Shown here: positions 45,331-57,583 of the stretch, in pieces
Layout of the letters: every line of letters begins with the position of its first letter
How positions within the stretch are numbered: position 1 is the stretch's first letter
Assembly (NCBI GenBank): GCA_032164245.1
Contig: JAVMKO010000003.1
Location: 134,104,424-134,168,423 of the forward strand
Direction: 5' to 3'
Source of the DNA: Sternotherus odoratus
Lineage: Eukaryota > Chordata > Testudines > Kinosternidae
Length of the DNA: 64,000 nt
Translations under genes and position numbers: made by a program
Notes under the pieces: model-generated
Database searches by the model: none
What the model was told of the DNA's origin: nothing
The model's input: the letters and a program-made list of their open reading frames with translations, nothing else

Positions 45331-46259
45331 GATTAACAGCCAGCTGTGACAGTTGTGCAGTGTACCTCCGGCTGGATGCTCACTTCTCAGGAAGAAAGAT
45401 GATGTGTTTTGGGATCTATCATTATAACTTTGTGGCCTAGCAACATGATCTGTTATAAGATTTCCATCACACACATGCACAATACTATGTTTCATTATAA
45501 TATGCTATCACGTATTATAAATCAGCCTGTCTTCATAGCTATATGAATTGTCCCTAAAAAAGACTGTCCTATTACTTCCCCACGTTGTGAAGTATTCTTT
45601 GATTTAGGGAATGGGAGACGAAATGTACATGGGCTTATTGTGGTTGATCTAATTTGTAAAGGTTTTGTCTAAAAGAAAGCTATGGTTCTCTAAAAACATC
45701 TGCAGCATGCTGCTCCTACATAAAATGAGAGAAAACTACACTCCACATAGTTACATCATGCTGATCCCAGCACATAAACCATAGGGACACCACTACATGC
45801 CTCTAAGTATCCTGCAGCTCTTTTCTATTTTCAGTGATCACATAGACACTGACAGCATTACTGTACTTGCTATAGCTCTACCACTGAATAAGTTACATGG
45901 CAGCAAAGGTCTTCACTGCAGAGTTCTCTCTTTTGCTCCATTAGCAGCTCTAGGCCCATCCAGATTCTGGATCCTGTTCCCAGTCGGCCATATTGGCATA
46001 TCTCCAAATCAGCAATATTTACACCTCTCCACACACTCTCTCCTCCCGTCCCCTGGGTCAGCATTTGTAAATAGAAACATGGCTGGGTTCTCAGGCTCTG
46101 CACGCAAGTCAGCACCACAACCACCCAGGCAGTCGCTGTGCAAGGAGAGATTGTTCACACCTCCTGTCCAGTGTGTGTTTCTACTCCTCTGGTTCATGAG
46201 TGATTCCTGGATTTAGCATCTAGTGCCAAAGTATTTATTTCAAACAGTTTGTGGACAAG
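45331..46259. other. Intron, nothing recognised
   Basis: The 139-codon plus frame at 45797-46216 has no domain I recognise and is overlapped by frames on the other strand. I treat it as chance. Confidence 0.4.
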
Positions 46260-46453
46260 AACTAAGGCTGTGTTTTTCAAACTTTTTTGGCTGCATACCC
46301 CTTTCCAGATAATGTAGTCTACCACGTACCTCCTCTGAGATAGGGTCATAATATACGTATAATTAGATTGCCCAGTCTTATGAATTAAAATGCATTGTCT
46401 GCCATTACAGGATTTTTCTCACCTACCTCAGTTTGAAAACTGCTTAACTAAGG
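46260..46453. mobile_element. hAT-type MITE, 178 bp
   Basis: Perfect 8-bp repeats AACTAAGG at 46260-46267 and 46446-46453. The element (46268-46445) has ends CTGTGTTTTTCAAACTTTT and CAGTTTGAAAACTGCTT, close to the CAGTG-TTTCTCAAAC ends of Charlie-like hAT MITEs. No coding capacity. Confidence 0.87.
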
Positions 46454-47414
46454 TATCCAAAACCCACTGAAGTCAATGAAAAGATTCCCCTCAGAGAGCT
46501 TTTATCAGGCCCTATCTGCAGTGAACTAGAAGAGAATCAAACATTTTACTTCCAAAACTTGGCCACAGACAGACTGCCCCCTACCTTACTTTAATTAACT
46601 GTAGCATGACTTACTTCTTGGTTTCCTAAAATCTCTTCCATGCTGTGTTAAATGCTAAGTGTGCCACTAATGCCCAAAGGGATCATGTGCATTTAGAATA
46701 TGTTTTCTGATAGGTAGTAAGACGGATACAAGAAACACATTTTAAAAAAGCAACTTCCATTCACCCATGAGTGAACCAAGACAGGGAGGTACATACTGCC
46801 TAAACGGTCTATTCAGCAAGATAACACATTATATGGTTTTAGTTGCAAAATCTACAGCATCCAAGACTCCGTTTACACATGTGATTTTGAAAACTCAGTC
46901 ACCTACTGGCCTTGGTAGTAGTAGGTAGTGCAAAAAGTCAGAGTATTTTAAATTAAATAAGTAAACATCAGTTTGTGCTTTTCAAATTTAATTTCACCAG
47001 TTTCACACACTGTCAATTTTTCACTTGAGAAAGAGCCAGGTTTGAGTGAAAATTGATTATTTTCATGATAATTTGCCTTGGTTTTGAGCAAAATAGAAAA
47101 TGTTTAACATTTCAATTTCTGATTATTTTTTCATGGGCAACAACAATTTGCATTGAAGCAAAAACGTCTAGGCCACAAATTAGCCCGAAGTGAAATGGCA
47201 AATTCTCACATATAACTGTACAACAAAATGGTCACTTTTGCATCGTTCTAGAAAAGAAATAATGTCCATAGCCAGTCACAACTATGAAAAGGAGACTGAG
47301 AATGAATTTGCAGAATCTAACCTCTATTCTCAAACTTTTGTTTTGGTTTCCTAGTTAACTGCTTGTCTTAATCATTCAGGAAAGTATCCGTAGGTCCTTT
47401 ACTACAGTTTCAAC
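46454..47414. other. Intron, nothing recognised
   Basis: 46960-47170 resembles the TTTTCA/TGAAAA-rich MITE family seen elsewhere but termini were not found. Confidence 0.4.
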
Positions 47415-48512
47415 CAAATCACCTGGTACTGAAAATTGGTTGAAACTATACTAAAGAACAGACTTATCGGACACAGAGATGAACACAATTTGTTGTGGGG
47501 GGAAGGTCGACATGGTTTTTGTAAAGGGAAATCACGCCTCACCAATCTACTAGAATTCTTTCAGGGGGTCAACAAGCATGTGGACAAAGGGGATCTAGTG
47601 GATATAGTGTACTTAGATTTTCAGAAAGCCTTTGACAAGGTCACTCACCAAAGGCTCTTAAGCAAAGTAAGCTGTCATGGGATAAGAGGGAAAGTCCTCT
47701 CATGGATCGGTAACTGATTAAACGATAGGAAACAAAAAAGTAGGAATAAATGGCCAGTATTTAGAGAGCTAAATAGTAGTGTCCCCCAATGGTCTGTATT
47801 GCAACCAGTACTGTTCGACACATTCATAAATGATCTGGGAAAATGGGTAAAAAGTGAGGTGACAAAATATGCAGAGGATACAAAACTACTCAAGATAGTT
47901 AAATCCAAAGCAGACTGTGAAGAGTTACAAAGAAATCTCACAAAACTGGGTGGCTGGGCAACAAAATGGCAGATGACATTCAGTGTTGATAAATGCTGAG
48001 TAATGCACATTGGAAAACATAATCCCAACAATACATATAAAATGATGGGGTCTAAATGATGAGGTCAATAAAATCATAACCAGTGTGGAGAAGGTACACA
48101 AGAACATGTTATTTATTTCTTCTCAGAACACATGAACTATGGGTCACCAGATTAAATTAATACACAAAAAAGGAAGTATTTCTTCACACAATGCACAGTC
48201 AACCGGTGGAATTCTTTGCCAGAGGATGTTGTGAAGGCCAAGACTATAACAGGATTCAAAAAAGAACTAGATAAGCTAATGGAGAATAGGTATATCAATT
48301 GCTACTAGCCAGGACGGGCAGAGATAGTGTCCTTTGTTTGCCAGAAGCTGGGAATGCGTGACAGAGGATGGATCACTTGATGTTAGCTGTTCTATTCATT
48401 CCCACTGGGGCACCTGCCTTTGGCCACTGTCGGAAGATAGGATATTGGGCTATATGGACCACTGATCTGATCCAGTATGGCTGTTTTTATGTCTTAATTT
48501 TCAAAACAACTG
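47415..48512 (+). mobile_element. CR1 LINE, RT domain to 3' end
   Basis: 47436-47717 encodes the RT fingers/palm start, with motifs HGFCKGKSRLTNLLEFFQ and VDIVYLDFQKAFDKVTH. In the same frame 47799-47999 gives FINDLGKWV and YAEDTKLLKI, then LGGWATKWQMTFSVDKC. The catalytic YADD of RT is YAED here. In-frame stops end both segments (47715, 47997) while the frame itself is kept for about 560 nt, so the copy decayed mainly by substitution. 48120-48510 is the 3' region, ending with GATCCAGTATGGCTGTTTTT. Confidence 0.88.
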
Positions 48513-48955
48513 CAAAGAATATGGGCTCTACTATAAACTACTATTTGGAAATATACTCGGACAAATTCCTGGGCAAAGCACGGTCTTCACTAAGGTTAGC
48601 TGAGCAGAACAAAGTATTTTTATGGAAAAGGTTGCATACATCCTTTTGATTTATGTGAATAGACCCAGGGAGCTTCCTATTTTATTTGCACTTATTGAGT
48701 AAGAGAGAAAGTCTCACTGATTCATTTATGTGATAATGATTTATCGTCACAATCAAGTGGGATCAAAAGGTCTGCTCTCTCTAATATTTTCCCTTCAAAC
48801 AAGAAAGTGCAAGTCCACATTTCAAATGGATGTTTTCTCACAGTGAGCTTCATAGGTCTCGGGACCGGAAAGAACATGACTGGGCAGTTTGCAATAAAGT
48901 GAAAGTTATTCTATGCCAAAATAACATGATCAGGACACAAACATGTATATTTTGG
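48513..48955. other. Intron, nothing recognised
   Basis: No supported feature. Confidence 0.4.
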
Positions 48956-49500
48956 AGATGAAAAAAAAAAAGCTAGCATACCTGGTTGGTATCAGTTTTT
49001 GGAGGCTCTGCTCCTGGCTGCCTCTCGTCCTGGACTGATGCAGGGTTGTGGTTGCTGGTGCTGGCAGTTGCCTGTCCCAAGCTGGCAGTTCTGGCTGTTT
49101 TCTGCTAAACACACGGCGGCCCGCGGAATTATTTCCTGCAGCCTGACATAGGCACTGACTCCGTTGGCAGGCAAGCTCTCCTCCTCCTGCCCCCGAGTGA
49201 GCCGTGTCCCCACTCCTCCACCTACCTCCCAGCGCTTCCCACTGCCAACAGCTGTTTGGCGGCATTTAAGACTTTCCAGGAGGAAAGGGGGAAGAGTGGG
49301 GACATGATATGCTTAGGGGAGGAGGTGGAGAAGAGGTGAGGGCAGGGCAGGGATCTGAGGTAGGGCCTGGAATAGGGACAGGAGGGGGCGGAGTTGGGAT
49401 GAGGACTTTGGGGAAGGGGTGGGAATAAGGGCAGGCAAGGGGTGGGAAGATGCGGGGCAGGGGCGAGGCCTCATGGACTAGACAAGGAATCTGAGGTATT
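48956..49500. repeat. GC-rich transposon-like fragment
   Basis: Changes abruptly from AT-rich intron to GC-rich sequence with ACACGGCGGCCCGCGGAATT, CCAACAGCTGTTTGGCGGCA, then a purine-rich tract (49280-49470). Composition and blocks such as CCGCGG and GGAGGAGGTGGAGAAG resemble the interiors of the hAT elements above. Ends not identified. Confidence 0.5.
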
Positions 49501-49807
49501 AAGTTCAGCATCTATGATTCTTTGCTGTGAGTAGTTGGAAAAAATGTTTCTTAGAAATGGCAACATATTCTGTATGAAGTTATTTCAAAAAGTTCCTGCC
49601 ATTACAGCTATGTGGATAGATTGTTAGTGTAGATCATCATCAATATTACTGACCACATAAGGAATAGTTACAGGTGTTTATATTTCATTAAAACCCCTCT
49701 TTGCATTACAGTTTTAAAAAAGTTAATACATTGACTTTTAATAGCATACTATATTACTCTTCGTTTTTTTTCATTTTTGACTATACTTTTGTATCATTGT
49801 ATGAAAA

Positions 49808-49894
49808 GGTTTCAGTGATGTGGTCTTTGGGCCAATTTACTAGTCCTCATGTGGCCCTCGTGGTGATCTGAGTTTGAGATCCCTGAGCTAGAGG
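49808..49894. repeat. hAT-end fragment
   Basis: GGTTTCAGTGATGTGGTCTT, then CTCATGTGGCCCTCGTGGTG and GAGTTTGAGATCCCTGAG, is the terminal part of a hAT-like repeat whose reversed end would be CAGGGATCTCAAACTC. The opposite terminus is missing. Confidence 0.55.
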
Positions 49895-50936
49895 ATACGC
49901 TGGCTTGGCTGCTGCTGCTGCTGTGAGCTAGGGCTCTACCCGCTGCTCCCTTGCTGAGGCCCCAGTGATCAGGGATACTGCTTAACGTCACTCTAGCTGT
50001 AGCTCCAAGTAGCGATGGTTGAGAAATTTTCCATCTGACTGATTTTCTCATGGAAAATGCAGTTTCAGAAAAGTTTCAATTGTATTGACATGGCTTTCCT
50101 GATGGAAAATCAAAATAGGAAATATTTTGTTTCAGAACAGTTTGACCCAAATTGAATACTTCAGTTTGTTCAATGTTTTGTTATGAGGCAGTTCAGCATT
50201 GAATTGCATGTGCCTATGGTGTTGCTTTGTCTCATGAGATTTATAGCTTGGATGCCTGATGCCCCATTCTCTTCTATGGGCTGAGCTTCCTGACCAGATT
50301 ATCTCTCCCCTCTGACTGAGTTGTGTGGTGCATCATGGGAGTCTCAAGGCTGCAAGTGCATCATGGGAGAAAGCAAATGAATAGGTTGGTACATTTCCCA
50401 AACAGAAAAATCCTTGTCATTGGCCATGCCCTTTCTGGGGTAAGCACCATGTAGTACATGTATTCGTAGCTGAAAGTATTTTGGTTTGTTTGTTTTTAAA
50501 TAACTGCCCTATTTACACAGACTTTATTCCTACACACCCTCACAGGATCTCAGGCCCTCCTAACCATGCATCTGTTACAGTAATTCCCCTTTCCAAAAAG
50601 ACATCTGTGATTTTTGGAGGCACATGTTGATTAGGAGGGAGGGAAGAACCCTGCCTCCACCTTCCACCCCCCCAGGGAATGGTCTGATGGAAACGCTATG
50701 GAAGGAATCATATGGAATTCCTAGTCTCCAGTGCAGGTTTTTCCCTTTATTGAGTGTGGTTTGGGTTTAAGAGATTAGCGCTCACATAGGCGCTTACCCA
50801 TCAGTGTCAAAAATTTGATATATTTTAAATAGATTTACATCTATAAATGGATGAAAACGATGATATTTCTGTACCACATGAGCATTCAGAGAGTTGTTGC
50901 TACACATCTGATGCCTTCAAATGAAAATTGAAGGGT

Positions 50937-51750
50937 GGTGTCATGAGTGTGAAGTGCCTTGGAGTGCTGTTTTACCTGTTAGGGCTTAACTAAACAGGAG
51001 AGGGGAGTGACAGCAGAGTAGCAGACCTGAAGACAACACCAGGAAGTTAGTTAGTTCGTCCGGAATATTTTGGGCTGACTCGATCTCTTTTCCAGCTATG
51101 GAACCCCATCTCCTCCTTTTCCCTCATATATCCATAAGTTAGATGAACAGTAAGTAGAACTATTGATCTCATAAGCTTTGTACCTGATTTAAAGTGTCAC
51201 TAACCTCCTCAGGGGGAGAAATCTTGAGGGAGGGGTTAGAAAGCTTTATATCTGTGAAGCTGTATTAGTTGTAAGTTTTCTCTTTTCTTTATTAAACCTT
51301 TTTTGTTATAAAAAGCGTTTGGTTATTCCCTTAAAGTTGTCCTAGCTTTGTATTTGGCAGGCTCACAGCTAGTGAGCCGGTGTGCTGCGTTCTCTCTCTC
51401 TCTCCTGGGCTGGAAAGGGAGGGGTGGAGCAGTGTCTGAGTGTCCCGATCTCTCAGGGAGAGGGAAGGGGAGTTTGGGGTGTTCATGTGCCTCCTCCTGG
51501 GTCTTGGAGATTCACATGAATGGTGGCAGCGGGACTCCAATACCCAACTGGTAAAGTGTGGATTTTTTGGGGGGGAAGATTTAACTTAGGCTGGGAAAGT
51601 AGCTTACAGTTAAGTGGTCAATGAGAGACCCCCCCTCTTGAACCCTAGAGTTTAGAGTGGGGGGAAGATCCTCTCTCACAGGTGGGTTCTGAAAATTGAA
51701 TGGAAACTGGCAAATTGAGACATTTGAAAGCACTGGCTGATACATATAAA
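50937..51750 (+). mobile_element. Possible LTR/ERV 5' fragment
   Basis: TGTCATGAGTGTGAAGTGCC begins a region with TTTCTTTATTAAACC (51284-51298, a poly-A-signal-like ATTAAA) followed by T-rich sequence, then AGATTCACATGAATGG and TGGTGGCAGCGGGACTCC (51518-51537). The TGG(T)GGC... block downstream of a CACA end looks like a retroviral primer-binding site. A 3' LTR and coding genes were not found, so the call is tentative. Confidence 0.4.
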
Positions 51751-52276
51751 TATTAGCTATATAGTTATCTTCCTGGTTTTAAGCCAAAAGATCTGAAATG
51801 ATCAGAAGGCAATATTCTACCATAAGGGGCATTGCTACAATAAATAAAGAATAGATAACAATTATTTTTTGAATTTCAGAGCTGCTAGTGCTAGTTTGCC
51901 AACATACTGGTTGGCTCTTTCAAGAAGGCTGCTATAAGATCTCCATGTGAATGCTTGCAAAATTCCATGTGTACTATTATTATTACTGGGATAGTGCCTA
52001 TGAACCAGTCACTGATTAGAACCCTGTGGTGGTAGATGCAATGCAAGCACAAAACAAAAAAGATGGTATATGTGCCCATATGGCAAATGCAAATATCTGC
52101 ACACACTTTAAAAATTCTATTGCCTGAGCATTTACATTCAGGGTGTGGAAATTTTCAAATTTACAATTGGTCCTTTTTCCTTATCCACTCTTTTAACGGT
52201 CTTGCCCAGCAAGAATTAATGTATGTGCACACACAAACCATCACATATACTCAGAGGAGGTAACAATGTTTTATGG
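51751..52276. other. Intron, nothing recognised
   Basis: Possible MIR-like scrap at about 51970-52060 (TTATTATTACTGGGATAGTG); otherwise nothing. Confidence 0.35.
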
Positions 52277-52560
52277 CAGTGGCTCTCAAGCTGTGGTCCC
52301 TGGAGTACTTGTTGGTGGTCTAAGGTTAAATCTCCTCCACCTTGTCTCTAGCTGCTAAATTACAGCTAGAAATAATTAAAGACTTTTCTACACAACATTT
52401 CAGTTGCTGGAGTACACCAGTTAGCAGCTCAAATTTACCTAGGGTGCCATATGGGCTTGCACTGAGATGGCTCAGCTGAGTCAAGAGAGGGTCTTCACTG
52501 CTATTTTAACCAAGTTAGCTAACCCAAATTAAGCACACACCTGGCCTTTCAGAGAAGCCA
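52277..52560. repeat. hAT-like MITE, left end clear
   Basis: GGCAGTGGCTCTCAAGCTGT resembles a Charlie/MER5-type terminus (CAGTGGTTCTCAA). It is followed by TCCCTGGAGTACTTGTTGGT and AGGTTAAATCTCCTCCACC. The right terminus was not located. Confidence 0.5.
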
Positions 52561-53704
52561 TGCCCTGAGTTAATTACGTGGGAGAGATATTGTCATATAA
52601 TTGCCTCTTATTAGTTCTGTTCATTGTCCAATGCAGCTTTACTTTTAGCATCATCTGGATTCCAACCATTACACTACCAATCATAGCTCTCATCAATCCA
52701 TGGGTCTCTGTTGGAACACTTTCAATATATTACACTGGGTTGTAATAATGTTCCTGCACATGCTTGAAAGAATCTCTCTCTGTCAAATTCTCTAGTAATA
52801 TAACTGTCTTATTTTTCTCCATTTCAACATCCATCGACAGCAACAACAGAAGCCTATGTTAATGTTTATAAAATATGTCATATCGCAGAGCAAGAAATTC
52901 ACAAACCAAAGGCCTTATCCTGATACATGTGAAGTCAAAGTGATGGTATGTTTGGTGTAATCTTCAGTGGGATAGAAACCCCAAGACAAAAAACAAAACA
53001 AAACAGGGTATCAGTATTCACAGAAATTAAGTCTCCTTTCAGTCAAGGCAATGTGCTAGAGTGGAGAAGGAGACAGTCACAGCCTCGGCATGGGGCCTGA
53101 AGCTGCTGCAGAGTCCTGTAGCTGACAGTCTGTTGCCAGGGTAATTTAGGTAATTGTTAAAAGCGAACTAAAAGCATAAAACATCAATTCACAGAGCTAT
53201 GCTTACTGATGCTGGATCTTTATTTCACATGGCTGTCACTTTACCCAGTGAATATTAACTACTTTTCTCAATAAAAGATTTGTCATTTAAAAAAAATTAT
53301 TTTTAGTTATATGAATTTTCAAAATGTAATACTTATTCTAGCAAAACTGATACAATTTAAACAAAAAAGTCCAACCATTATTAAACACACACACACAATT
53401 TGCTGAATGAGAATGTACTTAGCTATCCTATTAAAAAAAACTTAAAATCAAGCAAGTGAATAGTTGCAGACATCATAGATCTTGTATTACCCTCATAAAA
53501 TAAAATTATTCTTATCAAGTACAAAGTAACATGTATCAACATTAAATCTGATCCTGGATGAATATGTTATTTTTACCAGTAATCTCATAATATAAATACA
53601 ACTGAAAACCCTTTTGAAAAAGAAACAAAAATTGTGTTTTTTTTAAATTAGTGGTACACACAGTATACACACTGATGGGTAAGCACATTATTGTTCCTTG
53701 GCAA
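52561..53704. other. Intron, nothing recognised
   Basis: No supported feature beyond short A and CA runs. Confidence 0.4.
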
Positions 53705-53707
53705 CTT

Positions 53708-53768
53708 TAACAGATTTTGGAAATACAGTATTTGGAAATACAGATTTTGGAAATACAGTATTTGGCTT
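53708..53768. repeat. Two-copy ~30-bp tandem repeat
   Basis: GATTTTGGAAATACAGTATT plus TGGAAATACA is repeated twice head to tail. Confidence 0.85.
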
Positions 53769-53959
53769 CTGGAACTGCAGAGTTTTATTTAAACATATCT
53801 TTCTCATCTTTCCATCCAAACAACTAAGTGAAGAAAAGGGATTTTTTTATTGTTTAAAAACTAAGGAGTTTATGGTTCTGGTTCATAATGGCTTTTGCTC
53901 ATGGATCAAACTACACAATCTATGTACACTCACTATGTAGCTAAATTATGCTGTTTCAT

Positions 53960-56210
53960 GCTCCACAGGCTAGATAATAACAGGAGAGTACTCCATGCTT
54001 CTAATGCTAAACTGTCTCTATTAAAAAGAACTACTTACAGAGGTGCTCCAGCTGCAGTAAGCATTCAAAGCACATGTGCACACACTTGCTTCCTGGTGCC
54101 TCGGCTCAACTCTTCTCTCCAACAACCTGTGTTACCTCCTGCAGGTTCAGGCAGGTTGCTACATCTTTCCATTCAAGGATTTTTGTGGTTGTTGTATATC
54201 TTGTGCCAGTATTTGCTGAGGCCACAAGTTACTAGTACATAATGCACAACAGGAACATGGCCTTTACTGCCCTCCCATTGCCACCTACCAGTCCTCATGG
54301 TCCTTCAAGTTGATGATCTTTGAATAAGTCTCCAATTTCAAATGCTGGGAACTGCTGTAAACACCAGGCTATTGTCTATTCTCGGCTCGGCCTTTTTCAT
54401 TCTCTCCTGTTTGGAATTGTTGCATTTTGTTTAAATAATTAAATATTCAATGGGTCTTCCACATTCTAGGAGGGATATAGGACCAGTCAGTCTCTCTCTT
54501 TCACTCTCCCTCATACTAGGCACTCACCTAGGATGTGTTAAACTCAGGTACAAAACCTTGGTTTGGAGCAGGAACTTGAACCCGAGTCTCTGACAGCCCA
54601 GGTGAGTGTCTCTGGGGTGGGTCTCCTCTTTCATGTTGAAGATATTCTGGGGTTGTACTGCGATCAGATTCATAACCCAGCAGTGGGTGGTGCTCCTGTG
54701 TGTCAAACCACTATAAACTCTGAGTGATAATGTCTCGTATTTCTTTGGTTTCTTATCCACAGTCTGAATTTGCCCACTGGCCTCAGACTGGTTTTACAGT
54801 ACACCACCACCACTTGTTCACATTTCTCCAGTCTAATATTACTGCCTATCCGTATAGCTGGGATTACTTGGCAGCTGGCTCCACAATCCAGCTGGAATTG
54901 AGTTGTTCAATGGTTTAATAACATAGTTGCAAATTTGATAGTTGAATAGCTGGCAGAGTTCTTCTTTAGTGCATGTACATTGTGAGTCCCAAATCTGATC
55001 AATTCACACTGTGAGTTTCCTCCTCTTCATTGGAAATCTCTATGTCCTCAATTACTGCATGCATGACTGAGCTTTTCTTTCCTGGTGTCACTGCAACATC
55101 AGGACATCAAGCGGTTCTGTTTCCCACACCCCTGCATCATTGCCACTAGGCTGGGTGGTTTTTATTCCGCCTTTTGTGTTGCTTTCCAAAATATATACAC
55201 TGGACTACGATGCTTATATTGTTGGTCATTCGATCTCTGGCCTGAATCCTGGGTTCATCTAGCTTGAGCCTGCATATTTGTTTTGCACTAATGGCAGTGG
55301 GTTTGGGTTTTTTTTAATCCTTTCACTGGACAGTTCAGATGCCCTTGGTGTTTTGGAGACATTTATCAAGTGTTAGAGCTGATTTTCCTCAACACTCTCT
55401 CCTGGAATCATTTGTCCCACGAACATCCTGCCTTTCAGTACGGAATGTCCAAAGTTACATGTGGATGTCAGAGTTCTCAGCTCTGTAATATGAATATTTA
55501 ACCCCTTTTCTGCTTTTTGTAGCTATCGTGGTGGTTTTTTTGGTGGAAAAAATCTCTCTCTACCATCTCATTCTGTCTGAGGTCAGAGAACTCATCCAGC
55601 ACTTTGATCAGCTGTCCCAGTGTTTTGGGCATTATTCCCAGTAGCAGTGTCTCATTCTCTTCTCATCCTCCCCCACACAATGAGATAGTAAAAAAGCTTC
55701 ACCTTAATTTTCTCATTTTTTTCTTTAGGGCATGGCTAGGTCTGTATACAGATTGAATTCTTTCTTCCATGCTTTTATCTGGAGATCCACTATTCCCAGT
55801 GGTCTCCGTGCTGCCTGTTTGGTGTTTCTAGGTCCTACTTTCTTTGCCTGTTAATTACATCCTCTTCCTTGTTGTGGGTCTCACTAAACTAACTACTACC
55901 ACTAGGTTTTGTATACTGCATGCTGGGTAATGAGAGGACTCCATGATTTTAAAAACTGAACTGACTCTTTATTAAAAGAACTATTTCAGAGCTGCTGCAA
56001 CTGCAGCTGTCCTTCTGAACATGTGCACACAGACTGTGTCCTTGCACAACCTTCAATCTTTTCCCTCCTGCAGCGTGCATTCAATCTTCCCTCCAAGTTC
56101 CAGGCAGGCTTGAGTCTGCACTATGCAGGCATGCGTAGCTCCAAATATTGGTCAAATGTGCCAAAATTTCTTAGCAAATTAAGTGCCAGACCCAATACTA
56201 GAACCTACAT
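53960..56210 (-). mobile_element. Decayed Ty3/gypsy-type LTR retrotransposon
   Basis: Two diverged direct repeats at about 53975-54245 and 55905-56210 share the blocks TCTATTAAAAAGAACTACTT / CTTTATTAAAAGAACTATTT, AGGTGCTCCAGCTGCAG / AGCTGCTGCAACTGCAG, CACATGTGCACACACTTG / ACATGTGCACACAGACTG and CAGGTTCAGGCAGG / GTTCCAGGCAGG. They are probably the two LTRs. Between them the minus strand has a zinc-knuckle-like segment (about 55155-55199, CIYFGKQHKRRNKNHPA, with later cysteines lost). Then comes a retropepsin motif FQLDCGASCQVIP (54874-54891 covers LDCGAS; the family has D-T/S-G) followed by VGKFRLWIRN. A PLLG-like block follows near 54680. RT, RNase H and integrase are absent. Confidence 0.72.
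54535..54610 (-). repeat. tRNA-type SINE fragment within the gypsy remnant
   Basis: GGAGCAGGAACTTGAACCCG followed by AGTCTCTGACAGCCCAGGTG is the usual second half of the turtle tRNA-derived SINE. Confidence 0.5.
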
Positions 56211-56689
56211 TAGTTAAGTCTGCCACCAGCATTTAATCCATTAAGACTCCCAGTGTCGGCCAATGTATTGAATCTCTGACCATTACTCTATCTAAAAATG
56301 TAACCAATAATAATGCTTTCCAGTTACCTACTGATTTTCCATCTGTATTTCTCAAGCACTTAACAAGGTTGTTAAACATTCTTAACCTGATATTACAGTT
56401 GTTTTAAAATACAGTTCATATATTTATATTTGGGGCACTGTGTCTACTGGACAAATAATGGGTCCACTACTGGAGAGATCAGGTTTGTATTTCTAACTTT
56501 GCCACAAGATTGCATGTTAACTTCTGACAAGTCCTTTATCCTCAGTTATCCCATACACAGATCTCAGCTTTTCCTTTCACTATTGACAAGTAGCCTGAAT
56601 CAATTTGGAATTCAGCTATGAAAATATTTTCCCTCATCCCCTCTTTCGTCTTCCGTCTGCTTCGCTGAAAGAGAATTGTGTGCCTTAAA
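56211..56689. other. Intron, nothing recognised
   Basis: No supported feature. Confidence 0.4.
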
Positions 56690-57583
56690 TCTATATATAT
56701 AAAAGTCAAATGGTGTATGTATGCGTGTGTGTATGTATGTATGTATGGGTGTATGCTTACTCCTTCCACACCGTTTGAGCTAGAGACTTGAAATTTGGTA
56801 CAGTTAGAGAGGTCTTGGGGTCCTAATGACCGTAAGAGTAGAAAATTTTTCAAATCTCACCTCTGACGTCCCCCAGGGTGAAATTCTTTAAAGGCCAATC
56901 ACAGCAGCTGGGCAGCTGCTGTTCCCTGTGACATAGTTATGATGTCATAATACCCGCTCCAACAGACACCGCACTCGCTCAGCTCTCTGCCTCTCCCCCC
57001 TCCAACGGAACCCCGGAATCCCTCAGCTCTGTGCCCCCTCCCCCCTCCAACGGAACCCCGGAATCCCTCAGATCTCTGCCCCCTCCCCCCTCCGACGGAA
57101 CCCCGGAATCCCTCAGTTCTCTGCCCCCTCCCTCCTCCGACGGATCCTGCACTCACTCAGCTCTCGAGTTGGCTTTGGTCGGAGGGTAAATGAGGTGGGG
57201 GTGTCGGGTTTGGTCGGGGGGTGAGGTGGGGATGTTGGGTTTGGTCAGGGGGTAAGTGTGCCGGGGGTGTTGGGTTTGGTCTGGGAGGGGGTGGGAAGGT
57301 GTCTGGGTGGGTGAGGGGTGAGGTGTGGGTGTTGGGGTTGGTCAGGGGGTGTTGGGGTTGGTGGGGGGGTAAGGTGGGGGTGTTGGGTTTGTTTGGGGGG
57401 GTGAGGAGGGGGGTCGGGGTTGGTCGAGGGGTAAGTGAGGTGGGGGTGTTGGGTTTGGTCGGGGGGATGAGGTGGGGGTGTCAGGTTTGCTCTCTGCCCC
57501 CTCCAACAGACCCCGCACTCGCTCAGCTGTCTGCCCCCTCCGCACCTCCGACTGACCCGAGCAACGCCGGGTATTTTCGCTAG
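56690..57583 (+). mobile_element. Non-autonomous Helitron-like element 1
   Basis: Begins TCTATATATATAAAAGTCAA directly after A (56689) and ends CTAG (57580-57583) directly before T (57584), the Helitron rule (TC...CTRR between A and T, no target duplication). Just upstream of CTAG is a hairpin, ACCCG / CGGGT with loop AGCAACGC (57556-57573), seven bases from CTAG. The 5' part has a TGTATGTATG microsatellite, then ACCGTTTGAGCTAGAGACTT. The middle has three ~58-bp units with CAACGGAACCCCGGAATCCC (56990-57140) and a G-rich TGGGTTTGGTCGGGGGGTGA-type array (57190-57490). No Rep/helicase. Confidence 0.88.

Noticed and set aside
45797..46216. 139-codon plus-strand gene
   Set aside because: No recognisable domain, competing frames on the other strand, and no splice or promoter context.
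51331..51554. Overlapping ~68-codon frames as a gene
   Set aside because: They sit in a region that looks like an LTR and leader sequence; peptides are low complexity.
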